A stretch of 64,000 bases of DNA, taken from the NCBI RefSeq assembly GCF_004331385.1, contig NZ_SJON01000016.1:37496-101495 (forward strand), in the 5' to 3' direction. Positions within the stretch are counted from its first letter, which is position 1. The number at the start of each line of letters is the position of its first letter. The DNA comes from Enterobacter quasihormaechei (lineage in GTDB: Bacteria > Pseudomonadota > Gammaproteobacteria > Enterobacterales > Enterobacteriaceae). A program made the position numbers and the translations under genes. The notes below the pieces were generated by a model, which ran no database searches, was not told the DNA's origin, and saw nothing but the letters and a program-made list of their open reading frames with translations. Positions 27,005-35,869 of the stretch are shown here, piece after piece.

Positions 27005-27439
27005 ATGAGCACGTTGCCGTCCGTCATCAGTCGGTTCGTTGATTACTACACCACGCTGGATACCCAGCCACCCTCGGCGCTGGCGGAGATTTATCGCGCC
27101 GATGCCACGCTTATCGATCCCTTTGGCGAACACAGCGGGCTGTTCGCGCTTCAGCGCTATTTCACCCATCTGCTGGCTAACGTTCAGCACTGTCGCTTTA
27201 CCGTCGATGCACCGTTGCAGCAGGGCGAGCGCTTTGTTGTCACCTGGATTATGCATTGGTCGCACCCGCGTATTGCCCGGGGGGCAATGCGGCAACTACC
27301 GGGCTGCTCCGTGGTAGACATGTGCGACGATCGCATTGTTCGCCAGCGCGATTACTACGATGCCGGAGAGATGATTTATGAACACCTTCCGGTGCTCGGC
27401 TGGGCCGTACGCGGCGTTAAGCGGAGAGTGAAATCATGA
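27005..27439 (+). CDS. NTF2-like (SnoaL-type) protein, first gene of a lipid-modification operon
   Basis: The 144-residue protein has the cone-shaped NTF2 pattern (YRADATLIDPFGEHSG, then FVVTWIMHW and VVDMCDDRIVRQRDYYDAGE). Such domains bind small hydrophobic molecules or act as isomerases. It opens an eight-gene run in which each gene overlaps or nearly touches the next. The SDR gene starts 4 bases before its end. Its exact role is unknown; association with the other products is inferred from position. Confidence 0.8.
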   Translation: MSTLPSVISRFVDYYTTLDTQPPSALAEIYRADATLIDPFGEHSGLFALQRYFTHLLANVQHCRFTVDAPLQQGERFVVTWIMHWSHPRIARGAMRQLPGCSVVDMCDDRIVRQRDYYDAGEMIYEHLPVLGWAVRGVKRRVKS

Positions 27440-28155
27440 AAACGGTTCTGATTACCGGCGCAAGCTCGGGGATAGGGGCAGGGCTGGCGACATCTTTCGC
27501 TGACGACGGCTACCGGGTGATTGCCTGCGGGCGCGATGCGCAACGCCTGGCGGACCTGCATCAGCACAGCCCCACTATTACGGTGCGCCTGTTCGATATG
27601 ACGGACAGGGACGCCTGTCGCCAGGCGCTGGCGGACTGTGCTGCCGATACGGTGATCCTCTGCGCCGGAACCTGCGAGTATCTCGATCGCGGCGAGGTGG
27701 ATGCCGCGCTGGTAGAGCGGGTGATGACCACAAACTTCATGGGCCCGGTAAACTGCCTTGCCGCGTTGCAGCCGCAGCTGGTATCCGGCAACCGCGTGGT
27801 GCTGGTCAGCTCGATGGCGCACTGGCTTCACTTCCCCCGGGCCGAAGCGTATGGCGCCTCCAAGGCGGCGTTAACCTGGTTTGCCGACACGCTACGCCTC
27901 GACTGGGAGCCGAAAGGGATTGCTGTCACGGTCGTTTCACCCGGTTTTGTCGACACGCCGCTGACCCGCAAAAACGATTTTCCGATGCCGGGCCGGGTTA
28001 GCGTGGAGCAGGCCGTCAGCGCTATTCGTCGCGGTCTGGCAAAAGGGAAAGATACTATCGCGTTTCCCGCCGGGTTCAGCCTGGCGCTGCGCCTGCTTTC
28101 CGGCCTGCCCAACGTACTTCAGCGCGCACTGCTGCGCAGGATGGTGCGGCCATGA
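27436..28155 (+). CDS. Short-chain dehydrogenase/reductase
   Basis: The 239-residue SDR enzyme shows the cofactor motif TGASSGIGAGLA at residues 7-18, the catalytic Ser in VLVSSMAH and the YGASK active site. The substrate is not evident. It overlaps both neighbours by 4 bases, which suggests translational coupling inside the lipid-modification operon. Confidence 0.88.
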   Translation: MKTVLITGASSGIGAGLATSFADDGYRVIACGRDAQRLADLHQHSPTITVRLFDMTDRDACRQALADCAADTVILCAGTCEYLDRGEVDAALVERVMTTNFMGPVNCLAALQPQLVSGNRVVLVSSMAHWLHFPRAEAYGASKAALTWFADTLRLDWEPKGIAVTVVSPGFVDTPLTRKNDFPMPGRVSVEQAVSAIRRGLAKGKDTIAFPAGFSLALRLLSGLPNVLQRALLRRMVRP

Positions 28156-29411
28156 AGATTGCAATTATCGGCAGCGGCATCGCCGGATTAACCTGTGGCT
28201 GGCGGCTCGCCGGACATCATCAGGTCACGCTGTTTGAAGCGCAGGCTACGCCGGGCGGCCATACCGCAACGGTAGATGTTGACACCCCGCAGGGAACGTA
28301 TGCCATCGACACCGGTTTTATCGTCTATAACGACCGCACCTATCCGCGCTTTATGGGGCTGCTCAGCGAGCTGGGCATCAGCGGGCAAAAAACGCAGATG
28401 AGCTTTTCGGTGCACAACCCGCAGAGCGGGCTGGAGTACAACGGGCATACCCTGACGTCGCTGTTCGCCCAGCGTCGTAACCTGCTGAACCCCGGCTTCT
28501 GGACGCTGCTGAAGGAGATCGTGCGCTTTAACCGGCTGGCGAAACAGACGCTTGAGGGCGAGGTTAGCGAGTCCGCCACGCTGGAGACGTTCCTGCGCCA
28601 GCACCGCTTCACGCCTTTTTTTGCCCGTCACTACATCCTGCCGATGGGGGCGGCGATCTGGTCATCGTCGCTACAGGAGATGAAACGGTTCCCGCTGCCG
28701 CTCTTTTTACGCTTTTTCGACAACCACGGTTTGCTGGACATCACCCATCGTCCGCAGTGGTACGTGGTGCCGGGCGGCTCCCGGGAGTACATCCGCGCGC
28801 TGATGGACAAGCTTGGCGATCGCCTGACGCTGCACCTCAACGCGCCGGTTCAGAAGGTTGTTCGCCACGATCGCGGCGTCGACATTGAGCGGGAAGGCGT
28901 TACGCATACCTTCGATCAGGTGATCTTTGCCTGCCACTCGGCACAGGCGCTGGCGATGCTCGCCAGCCCGACGCAGGCCGAACGCGAGGTGCTGGGGGAT
29001 ATCGGCTGGCAGCGTAACGAGGTAGTACTTCACAGCGATCCGCGCTGGCTGCCGGTGCGCAAGCGCGCCTGGGCCAGCTGGAACTATCGCCTCAGCGAGC
29101 AGGATGATGCCAGCGCCTGCGTTACCTACAACATGAATATTTTGCAGGGGCTGCCCGCCGGCAGTCCGCTGTTTTGCGTCACCCTTAACCCGGCAACGCC
29201 GGTGGATGAGCGCTTTGTGCTGCGCCGCTTTGTCTATGAGCATCCGCTTTTTAACCCGAAGAGCTGGCATGCCCAGGCCCGGCGCGGCGAGATAAACGGT
29301 CGCCAGCGGAGCTGGTTCTGCGGCGCGTACTGGTACAACGGCTTTCACGAAGATGGTGTGCGCAGCGCGCTGGACGTGGTGAATGCTCTCGCGGCCGGGG
29401 AGGGCAACTGA
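28152..29411 (+). CDS. FAD-dependent oxidoreductase (amine-oxidase/desaturase-like)
   Basis: The 419-residue protein begins with the dinucleotide-binding motif [19 protein letters not shown] and continues [20 protein letters not shown], the pattern of the flavin amine-oxidase and phytoene-desaturase superfamily. Homologues next to cyclopropane-synthase-like enzymes in other proteobacteria are tied to fatty-acid oxidation or desaturation on the membrane; I infer a similar role here. It overlaps the SDR gene by 4 bases and the DUF1365 gene follows after 1 base. Confidence 0.85.
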   Translation: MKIAIIGSGIAGLTCGWRLAGHHQVTLFEAQATPGGHTATVDVDTPQGTYAIDTGFIVYNDRTYPRFMGLLSELGISGQKTQMSFSVHNPQSGLEYNGHTLTSLFAQRRNLLNPGFWTLLKEIVRFNRLAKQTLEGEVSESATLETFLRQHRFTPFFARHYILPMGAAIWSSSLQEMKRFPLPLFLRFFDNHGLLDITHRPQWYVVPGGSREYIRALMDKLGDRLTLHLNAPVQKVVRHDRGVDIEREGVTHTFDQVIFACHSAQALAMLASPTQAEREVLGDIGWQRNEVVLHSDPRWLPVRKRAWASWNYRLSEQDDASACVTYNMNILQGLPAGSPLFCVTLNPATPVDERFVLRRFVYEHPLFNPKSWHAQARRGEINGRQRSWFCGAYWYNGFHEDGVRSALDVVNALAAGEGN

Positions 29412-29412
29412 G

Positions 29413-30135
29413 ATGAACAGTTGCCTTTACCACGGCGCATTGCGCCATCGCCGTCTTACGCCGAAAGCACACCATTTTACCTATAGCGTGTTTATGGCGT
29501 GGCTCGATCTCGATGAGCTGGACAGGCTGCCCTCCGTCGGTGTGCGGCGAAACCGCTTTGCGCCCGCGGCCTTTTATGATGCGGATTACCCGCTGGGCAC
29601 GCCGCTCAAAGAGCGCGTCCTTGAGCGTCTGGAAAAGCTGACCGGAGAGCGTCCGGCGGGGCGGATCATGCTCCTGACGCAGCTGCGATATTTCGGCTTT
29701 CATTTTAACCCGGTCAATTTTTACTACTGCTATGACGGCGAAGACACTCTGCGCTGGGTTCTTGCCGAAGTGCGTAACACGCCGTGGAATGAACGGCATT
29801 ACTACGCCGTGGCGGGGCAGGACGCTCCGCCGACGGAGAAAGCATTTCATGTTTCGCCCTTCAATCCGATGGACATGGTCTACCACTGGCGCTTCAACAG
29901 CCCGGACAGCACGCTGCGCATGCATATTGAAAACCATCAGGAAACGAAGGTGTTTGATGCCACGCTGACGCTACGCCGGGCGCCGCTAACGCGTGGGGCG
30001 CTGCGGGCGATGCTGGTGCGGATCCCATTGATGACCCTTAAAACCGTTTTTGCCATTTACTGGCAGGCGCTCAGGCTGTGGCTCAAGCGCATGCCGCTGC
30101 ATAACCATCCCCTCAGCAGGAGTGAACGATCATGA
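29413..30135 (+). CDS. DUF1365 family protein
   Basis: The 240-residue protein shows the DUF1365 marks: [20 protein letters not shown] at the start, [20 protein letters not shown], then [13 protein letters not shown] and [14 protein letters not shown]. The family is nearly always next to an FAD oxidoreductase and a cyclopropane-synthase-like methyltransferase, as here. Its reaction is not firmly known to me. The ATG at 29413 was preferred over the in-frame one at 29383, which lies inside the previous gene. It overlaps the next gene by 4 bases. Confidence 0.88.
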   Translation: MNSCLYHGALRHRRLTPKAHHFTYSVFMAWLDLDELDRLPSVGVRRNRFAPAAFYDADYPLGTPLKERVLERLEKLTGERPAGRIMLLTQLRYFGFHFNPVNFYYCYDGEDTLRWVLAEVRNTPWNERHYYAVAGQDAPPTEKAFHVSPFNPMDMVYHWRFNSPDSTLRMHIENHQETKVFDATLTLRRAPLTRGALRAMLVRIPLMTLKTVFAIYWQALRLWLKRMPLHNHPLSRSERS

Positions 30136-31352
30136 CCGATCCCGTCTTTGCGCTTGAACCCGATATCCCGCGCAACGCTCGCGTCGCGCGCTGGTTGCTT
30201 TTTCGCCTGCTGAACGGCCTGCGCGGGGGCTCGCTGACGCTCCGTGAAGGGCCCCAGACGTTCCATTTCGGCGACGCGTCCGCCGCGCTTCACGCCGAAG
30301 TGCAGGTGCGATCTCCGGGCGTCTACTGGCGCATTTTAACGGGAGGCAGCCTTGCCGCGGCACAAGCGTGGATGGATGGCGACTGGGAGACGGCCCACCT
30401 GACGCCGCTGCTGGAGCTGATTGCGCGCAATAGCCAGATCCTCGGGCAGCTGGAAAAAGGGTTTCGCCTGCTCGCGAAGCCGGTGGAGCGGCTACGGCAC
30501 TGGACGCGGCGCAACTCCCGCGCTCAGGCGCGTGAAAATATTGCCGCCCATTACGATCTCGGCAACACCTTTTACGCCCATTTCCTTGATGAGCAACTCC
30601 TGTACTCCAGCGCGCTTTTTACCGGGGAAGAGCAGGATCTGGCGGCGGCTCAGCAGGCAAAAATGGCGAGGCTGTGCGACCAGCTGGCGCTCACCGCAAA
30701 CGACCATCTGCTGGAAATTGGCACCGGCTGGGGGGCGATGGCGGAGTACGCCGCCCGTCACTACGGCTGTCGGGTGACCACCACCACGCTGTCGCAGGAG
30801 CAGTACCACTGGGCCACCGCGCGGATCGCGCGGGCAGGCTTGCAGGATCGCGTTGAGGTGCTGCTCTGCGACTACCGCGATCTGACCGGGGTGTACGATA
30901 AGCTGGTGTCGGTTGAGATGATCGAAGCCGTCGGCCAACGCTACCTGCCAACGTTTTTCCGCACCTGTCAGGCGCGTCTGCGTCCAGGCGGGCGGATGGC
31001 GATTCAGGCCATCACCATTCAGGATCAGCGCTACCGCGACTACAGCAAAAGCGTTGATTTTATACAGCGCTACATCTTCCCCGGCGGCTTTTTGCCCAGC
31101 ATCACCGCCATGAATGACCTGATGACACGCCACACGGATTTTGTGGTGCGTAACCTCTTTGACATGGGGCCGGATTACGCCCGCACGCTCGCCCACTGGC
31201 GGCAGCGCTTCATTCACGCCTGGCAGGAGATAGAAAAGCTCGGGTTTGATGAACGTTTCCGCCGGATGTGGCTGTACTACTTCGGCTATTGTGAAGCCGG
31301 GTTTAACGCCCGCACCATCAGCGTGGTGCAGCTCACTGCGGAACGCGTATGA
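30132..31352 (+). CDS. Cyclopropane-fatty-acid-synthase-like SAM methyltransferase
   Basis: The 406-residue protein has the N-terminal lipid-binding part and a C-terminal Rossmann methyltransferase domain with the SAM motif [16 protein letters not shown], then TTTLSQEQY and [16 protein letters not shown]. These enzymes transfer a methylene or methyl group to double bonds of membrane phospholipid acyl chains. In this gene context it may be a methylating enzyme of a special fatty acid rather than the housekeeping Cfa. It overlaps both neighbours by 4 bases. Confidence 0.88.
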   Translation: MTDPVFALEPDIPRNARVARWLLFRLLNGLRGGSLTLREGPQTFHFGDASAALHAEVQVRSPGVYWRILTGGSLAAAQAWMDGDWETAHLTPLLELIARNSQILGQLEKGFRLLAKPVERLRHWTRRNSRAQARENIAAHYDLGNTFYAHFLDEQLLYSSALFTGEEQDLAAAQQAKMARLCDQLALTANDHLLEIGTGWGAMAEYAARHYGCRVTTTTLSQEQYHWATARIARAGLQDRVEVLLCDYRDLTGVYDKLVSVEMIEAVGQRYLPTFFRTCQARLRPGGRMAIQAITIQDQRYRDYSKSVDFIQRYIFPGGFLPSITAMNDLMTRHTDFVVRNLFDMGPDYARTLAHWRQRFIHAWQEIEKLGFDERFRRMWLYYFGYCEAGFNARTISVVQLTAERV

Positions 31353-31834
31353 AGCGCTACGGGCAGGTCTTTCTGTTGGCCATCGGGTTCGATCTCTACT
31401 GGACGCTGGTGGTGCTGTTTCGCGAGCAGGGTCTGGTCATCTGGATCGCGCTGGCGGTGCTTGCCTGGCTGCTGTTACCGCCTTCGCACCGGCTATACGC
31501 CATTGTGCTGGCTGCGTCGGGCGCGCTGCTTGACGCCCTCTGGGCGCTGACCGGGCTGATTGCCTTTACCGGTGCGTCGCTAATGCCGCTATGGATGGTC
31601 GCGCTGTGGCTGATGTTTGCCTGCGTCTGGACGCAGCTAACCCGCACGACAACGCTGCCGGGCTGGCTGCTGACGGCGCTGGCGACCGTGGGCGGGCCGG
31701 TGGCCTACCTGATCGGCGAGCGTCTGGGGGCCATAACGTTCCTGGAACCGACCTTTATCGTCGTCAGCTGGATGATCCCGGGCTGGCTGGTACTGATGCT
31801 GTTTTTCCACCTGCTGATGGGGAGACAACAATGA
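31349..31834 (+). CDS. DUF2878 membrane protein
   Basis: The 161-residue protein is almost entirely hydrophobic with five or so membrane segments (for example VIWIALAVLAWLLL and FIVVSWMIPGWLVLMLFF). It matches my memory of DUF2878, a small inner-membrane family found in the same operon type in Vibrio and Shewanella. Its function is unknown. It overlaps the methyltransferase and the next gene by 4 bases each. Confidence 0.75.
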   Translation: MKRYGQVFLLAIGFDLYWTLVVLFREQGLVIWIALAVLAWLLLPPSHRLYAIVLAASGALLDALWALTGLIAFTGASLMPLWMVALWLMFACVWTQLTRTTTLPGWLLTALATVGGPVAYLIGERLGAITFLEPTFIVVSWMIPGWLVLMLFFHLLMGRQQ

Positions 31835-32355
31835 GAAATCTGTTATTCATGCTCGCGCTGACCCTATTCACCTGTAGCGCGCAGGCGGCTGACTGGCTGA
31901 TCTGGCGCAAGGTGGGCGACGCCACGCTCACCTGGGGGCCGCTTACCGTCTATACCTCTCAGCTTCTCACGCCCGACGGGCGCTACGCGGGGATAGACAG
32001 CGATAACGCGCTGATTATTACCTACGCCCGCGACATTGCTGCCGAGGACCTGGTCGAGGCGACCCGCGAGCAGTGGCAGGCGCAGGGCATTTTGCAGCAG
32101 GAGCCGCAGAGTGAAGCCTGGCTACGCATGCTGTCCACGCTCTGGCCCGACGTCACGCCCGGCGCGCAGCTCGCGTTTGTGCTGAAGGACGGACAGGGGC
32201 AATTCTGGTATCGCCCTACAGCGTCGCAGAAAAACTTTACGCCACTCGGGCCACGCCAGTCGGCAGCGTTTAGCTCGCGCTTTCTGGCGATCTGGCTCGA
32301 TCCCCGCACCGAGTATCCTGAACTGCGTCAGCAGTTAATCGGAGGACCAAAATGA
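31831..32355 (+). CDS. Chalcone-isomerase-like periplasmic protein
   Basis: The 174-residue protein has a signal peptide (residues 1-20, ending AQAA) and the bacterial chalcone-isomerase-like pattern (WLIWRKVGDATLTW, VYTSQLLTPDGRY, FLAIWLDPRTEYPELRQQLIG). In bacteria this fold is thought to bind fatty acids or other lipids in the periplasm. The ATG at 31831 shares ATGA with the preceding stop. It overlaps the DUF3833 gene by 4 bases. Confidence 0.8.
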   Translation: MRNLLFMLALTLFTCSAQAADWLIWRKVGDATLTWGPLTVYTSQLLTPDGRYAGIDSDNALIITYARDIAAEDLVEATREQWQAQGILQQEPQSEAWLRMLSTLWPDVTPGAQLAFVLKDGQGQFWYRPTASQKNFTPLGPRQSAAFSSRFLAIWLDPRTEYPELRQQLIGGPK

Positions 32356-32885
32356 AACGTTTCCTGTTAATGGCGCTTGCCCTGACGATGCTGGTGGCCG
32401 GATGCAGCACCGAGGTGACAGAGTATCGTCAGCAGCAGCCGACGCTGGATATTTTCACCTATTTCCAGGGGAAAACCGAGGCGTGGGGGATGGTTCAGGA
32501 TCGCAGCGGTAAGCAGATCCGCCGTTTCCACGTCGAGATCGCCGGTGATGTTATCGGCGACACGCTGACCCTGAATGAGCATTTTGTCTACGACGACGGC
32601 GAGAAGCAGCAGCGCGTGTGGCACATCCGCCGCGTTGGTCAGAATCGCTACGAGGGCACGGCGGGTGATATTGAGGGTGTGGCGTCAGGCCAGGCGGCGG
32701 GCAACGCCCTTAACTGGCGCTACAGCATGAACGTGAAGGCGGACGGCAAAACCTGGCTGTTGCACTTCGATGACTGGATGTATTTGCAGGACGGCACCCA
32801 TCTGTTCAATAAGACCGAGATGAAGAAATTTGGCGTCACCGTCGCCACGGTGACGCTGTTCTTTACCCGCAAAGAGGGCGGTTAA
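32352..32885 (+). CDS. DUF3833 family lipoprotein
   Basis: The 177-residue protein has a lipoprotein signal with the lipobox LVAGC near residue 18. Downstream it shows the DUF3833 pattern: YFQGKTEAWGMVQDRSGKQIRRF, LNEHFVYDDGE and a lipocalin-like run of strands. It is probably anchored to a membrane facing the periplasm. It closes the eight-gene operon; its stop overlaps that of the convergent transporter gene (shared TTAA). Confidence 0.85.
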   Translation: MKRFLLMALALTMLVAGCSTEVTEYRQQQPTLDIFTYFQGKTEAWGMVQDRSGKQIRRFHVEIAGDVIGDTLTLNEHFVYDDGEKQQRVWHIRRVGQNRYEGTAGDIEGVASGQAAGNALNWRYSMNVKADGKTWLLHFDDWMYLQDGTHLFNKTEMKKFGVTVATVTLFFTRKEGG

Positions 32886-33340
32886 CCCTCTTCGGGCTGA
32901 GGTTTACTGCTTGAGTAGATGAAGAAGAGCGCAATACTCAGGCAGACCACGGCCCCCAGACGGCTCATTGAAAACGGAATGGCTTCATTGTTCAGCCAGC
33001 CAAAGTTATCAATCAGCATGCTCATGGCCAGCTGGCCAAGGATCACCGCTACCGTGGCAACGGCGGTGCCGATGCGCTGCACCGCGAGCACCATAATCAC
33101 GATATAAGGCACGCCGCACAGGGCGCCCAGAAGCTGCCATTTGGGCACATCCATCAGGCTGACCGCCTGTTTCGGCTCAAAGAAGAAGATGAGCAGGGCG
33201 GTCACCAGCGCGCCGACGGAAAACGTCAGAAACGCGCTTTTGAAAACCCCCACGCTGCTGCCTAACTGCCCGTTAATCGCAGCCTGAATGCTCAGCGTCG
33301 CGCCGCCAATCACGGCCAGAATAATCATAATTACTGTCAT
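32882..33340 (-). CDS. Small DMT-family transporter subunit (YdcZ/DUF606), second of a pair
   Basis: The 152-residue protein has about five membrane segments and the family opening MTVIMIILAVIGGATLSIQAAINGQLG. The DUF606 proteins are half-size drug/metabolite transporters usually encoded in pairs, presumably forming a heterodimer. The ATG at 33340 is used; a longer in-frame ORF runs back into the partner gene. It is separated from the partner by 4 bases. The substrate is unknown. Confidence 0.83.
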   Translation of the reverse strand: MTVIMIILAVIGGATLSIQAAINGQLGSSVGVFKSAFLTFSVGALVTALLIFFFEPKQAVSLMDVPKWQLLGALCGVPYIVIMVLAVQRIGTAVATVAVILGQLAMSMLIDNFGWLNNEAIPFSMSRLGAVVCLSIALFFIYSSSKPQPEEG

Positions 33341-33344
33341 AACG

Positions 33345-33779
33345 TTACCCCTGTGCCACGAGAATGAGCGCCGCAATGATAAACCCCAGCGCAATAATGC
33401 GTTTTGTATCAATCCTGCGGTGCGGCGTACCCAGCAGGCCATAGTGGTCAATAATCAGGCTTTTAAATACCTGACCGGCCAGAATGCCAATCATCGTCAT
33501 CGCGATGCCGATCGCCGGGGTGGCAATGGTGAGAATGATGACGTAAACCGGACCGAGCACGCCGCCCAGCAGGTGCCATGACGGTTGCGCAAAAAATGAG
33601 GGGCTGTTACGCGGGCTGAAAAACAGCATCAGCAGAAACGTCAGCCCCGTCCCCACGCTGAATATGCTGAACGCAGCCCACAGATCGCCTACCTCCGCGC
33701 CCAGCGGCCCCAGCAGCCCGGCTTCCACGGACAGCCCCATGCCGCCGGCAATCACCAGTAAAATTAAAATAATGTGCAT
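33345..33779 (-). CDS. Small DMT-family transporter subunit (YdcZ/DUF606), first of a pair
   Basis: The 144-residue protein is hydrophobic with about five membrane segments and shares the family pattern (VIAGGMGLSVEAGLLGPLG, then GVLGPVYVIILTIATPAIG). It is the first gene of the pair and is divergent from a LysR-type regulator, which probably controls it. Confidence 0.83.
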   Translation of the reverse strand: MHIILILLVIAGGMGLSVEAGLLGPLGAEVGDLWAAFSIFSVGTGLTFLLMLFFSPRNSPSFFAQPSWHLLGGVLGPVYVIILTIATPAIGIAMTMIGILAGQVFKSLIIDHYGLLGTPHRRIDTKRIIALGFIIAALILVAQG

Positions 33780-33846
33780 AACGCTTTTTCTCCTTTTTCC
33801 AGGCGGAGAAGATTACGTCTGAACATCATTGAGAAAAATGCCATAA

Positions 33847-33870
33847 TGCAGGAAACACCTGTGCAGGAAA
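33847..33870. promoter_or_regulatory. Direct repeat in the transporter-LysR divergent region
   Basis: TGCAGGAAA occurs at 33847-33855 and 33862-33870, 15 bases apart, inside a segment that begins ATGCA and ends TGCAT. It lies just upstream of the LysR start and is a candidate binding site for that regulator. Confidence 0.4.
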
Positions 33871-33877
33871 TGCATTA

Positions 33878-34810
33878 ATGATGGATGCCGGACATATCAG
33901 CATTCGCGCGCTGCTGATCTTCATCGACGTATACGAAACGCAAAATTTTTCCGTGGTCGCGCGGCGGGAAGGGATCTCCGCGTCGCAGGTTTCACGCGTG
34001 ATCCACCAGCTTGAGGACGCCATCGGGCAACAGCTGTTCTACCGCAACACGCGGGCGATTATGCCCACAGAGAGCGGACATCTTTTTGTTCGCTATGCGC
34101 GGGCGATGGCCGGGAACCTGGAGGATGCGCGACGCGAGCTGGATGAACGCGCCCGCGAGCCGTCGGGCACGCTGCGCATCAATGGCCCGGTCTTTTTCGG
34201 ACAACGGCACATCGCGCCGGGCCTGCCTGGGCTTCTGGCGCGTTATCCCCGTCTCTCCGTTGAACTTACCCTCACCGACGATTTTATCGATCCTCACCGC
34301 GACGCCGCGGACGTTATCTTTCGCATCGGCGCGCTGACGGACTCCTCGTTTCACGCCCGGGTGTTTGGGCAGCAGTTCTACCATCTGGCGGCCTCGCCGG
34401 ACTATCTGCGCAAACATGGCGCGCCTGAGGGGCCGGACGATCTTAGCCGTCACCGCTGTCTGGTGTACCGCGGATCGTCCGGGCCTAACCGCTGGCTGAT
34501 CCGGTTGCCGGGCGAGGCGTGGGTTCACTATCCCGTCGTACCGTTGATGACCTCCAATAACGCGGAAACGCTCCTGATTTCGGCGCTGGGCGGCATGGGC
34601 ATTGTGCTTTTCCCCGACTGGATGGTGAGCGAACGGCTGAAAAGCGGAGAGCTGGTGGCATTGCTGCCGGAGAGGGAGTGTTCAATCAATACGGAGCCGC
34701 TGACGATTGCGGCGATTTACCCGAACGCGCGTCATCCGCCCCTGAACGTCAGGGCGGTGATTGATTACTATATTGAACGGTTCGGTACGCCGCTGTACTG
34801 GCAAACCTGA
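33878..34810 (+). CDS. LysR-family transcriptional regulator
   Basis: The 310-residue protein has the N-terminal LysR helix-turn-helix (ALLIFIDVYETQNFSVVARREG, SASQVSRVIHQLEDAIGQQLFYR) and a substrate-binding domain starting near residue 90 (GTLRINGPVFFGQRHIAPGLPG). It is divergent from the paired DMT transporter, which is the likely target. There is a second in-frame ATG at 33881, so the start may be one codon later. It is convergent with the methionine synthase gene, 3 bases away. Confidence 0.87.
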   Translation: MMDAGHISIRALLIFIDVYETQNFSVVARREGISASQVSRVIHQLEDAIGQQLFYRNTRAIMPTESGHLFVRYARAMAGNLEDARRELDERAREPSGTLRINGPVFFGQRHIAPGLPGLLARYPRLSVELTLTDDFIDPHRDAADVIFRIGALTDSSFHARVFGQQFYHLAASPDYLRKHGAPEGPDDLSRHRCLVYRGSSGPNRWLIRLPGEAWVHYPVVPLMTSNNAETLLISALGGMGIVLFPDWMVSERLKSGELVALLPERECSINTEPLTIAAIYPNARHPPLNVRAVIDYYIERFGTPLYWQT

Positions 34811-34813
34811 GGT

Positions 34814-35842
34814 TTAACGGGCAAGCTCGCGGCGGAGGATCTCTGCCCCGGCGCTTAATGCCTTGAGCTTACCGTTGGCAACCTGGCGGGAAAGGGGAGC
34901 CATGCCGCAGTTGGTCGACGGATAAAGCTTGTCTGCATCCACAAACTGCAACGCCTTGCGCAGCGTATCGGCGACCTCTTCCGGCGTTTCGATGGTTTGA
35001 GTGGCGACGTCAATCGCCCCGACCATCACTTTTTTGCCGCGGATCAGCTCCAGCAGATCCATCGGCACGCGCGAGTTGTGGCACTCCAGCGAAATGATAT
35101 CGATCTTCGAGGTCTGCAATTTAGGAAACGCCTCTTCATACTGGCGCCACTCGGAGCCGAGCGTCTTTTTCCAGTCCGTATTGGCTTTGATGCCGTAACC
35201 GTAGCAGATATGTACTGCGGTTTCGCACTTCAGCCCTTCAATGGCGCGCTCCAGCGCGGCGATACCCCAGTCGTTCACCTCGTCGAAAAAGACGTTAAAG
35301 GCCGGTTCATCGAACTGAATGATGTCAACGCCTGCCGCTTCCAGCTCGCGCGCTTCCTGATTGAGGATTTTAGCGAACTCCCAGGCCAGCTTTTCGCGGC
35401 TTTTATAGTGGGCATCGTAGAGCGTGTCGATCATGGTCATGGGGCCGGGCAGCGCCCACTTGATCGGCTTGTCCGTAAGCTGGCGCAGGTACTTCGCGTC
35501 GTCGACGAACACCGGTTTCTGGCGCGCTACTGCATCCACCACGGTCGGCACGCTCGCATCATAGCGATTACGGATGCGCACCGTCTGGCGGTTCTCAAAA
35601 TCCACTCCGCTCAGGTGTTCAATAAAGGTGGTAACGAAATGCTGGCGGGTTTGTTCGCCATCGCTGACGATATCAATCCCGGCGCGGAGTTGCTCGTCCA
35701 GAGACAAACGCAGCGCATCCTGTTTCCCTGCCAGTAATTCGTCGTCCTGTAATTTCCACGGCGACCAGAGTGTTTCCGGCTGCGCAAGCCAGGTGGGTTT
35801 CGGCAGGCTGCCAGCCGTCGATGTCGGGAGCAATGTTTTCAT
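34814..35842 (-). CDS. mesD: Core-type (MetE C-terminal-like) methionine synthase, MesD family
   Basis: The 342-residue protein matches only the catalytic C-terminal half of cobalamin-independent methionine synthase. Zinc-ligand regions are visible: HICYGYG and NCGMAPLS. The N-terminal folate-binding half of MetE is missing. Small enzymes of this type next to a DUF1852 gene are the MesD/MesX system that I recall being shown to make methionine without methyl-folate, using oxygen and an unknown methyl donor. The neighbour at 35870-36844 is DUF1852, supporting the assignment. Confidence 0.82.
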   Translation of the reverse strand: MKTLLPTSTAGSLPKPTWLAQPETLWSPWKLQDDELLAGKQDALRLSLDEQLRAGIDIVSDGEQTRQHFVTTFIEHLSGVDFENRQTVRIRNRYDASVPTVVDAVARQKPVFVDDAKYLRQLTDKPIKWALPGPMTMIDTLYDAHYKSREKLAWEFAKILNQEARELEAAGVDIIQFDEPAFNVFFDEVNDWGIAALERAIEGLKCETAVHICYGYGIKANTDWKKTLGSEWRQYEEAFPKLQTSKIDIISLECHNSRVPMDLLELIRGKKVMVGAIDVATQTIETPEEVADTLRKALQFVDADKLYPSTNCGMAPLSRQVANGKLKALSAGAEILRRELAR

Positions 35843-35869
35843 AAGTAGAAACCTTTTATCCGTATTAAA

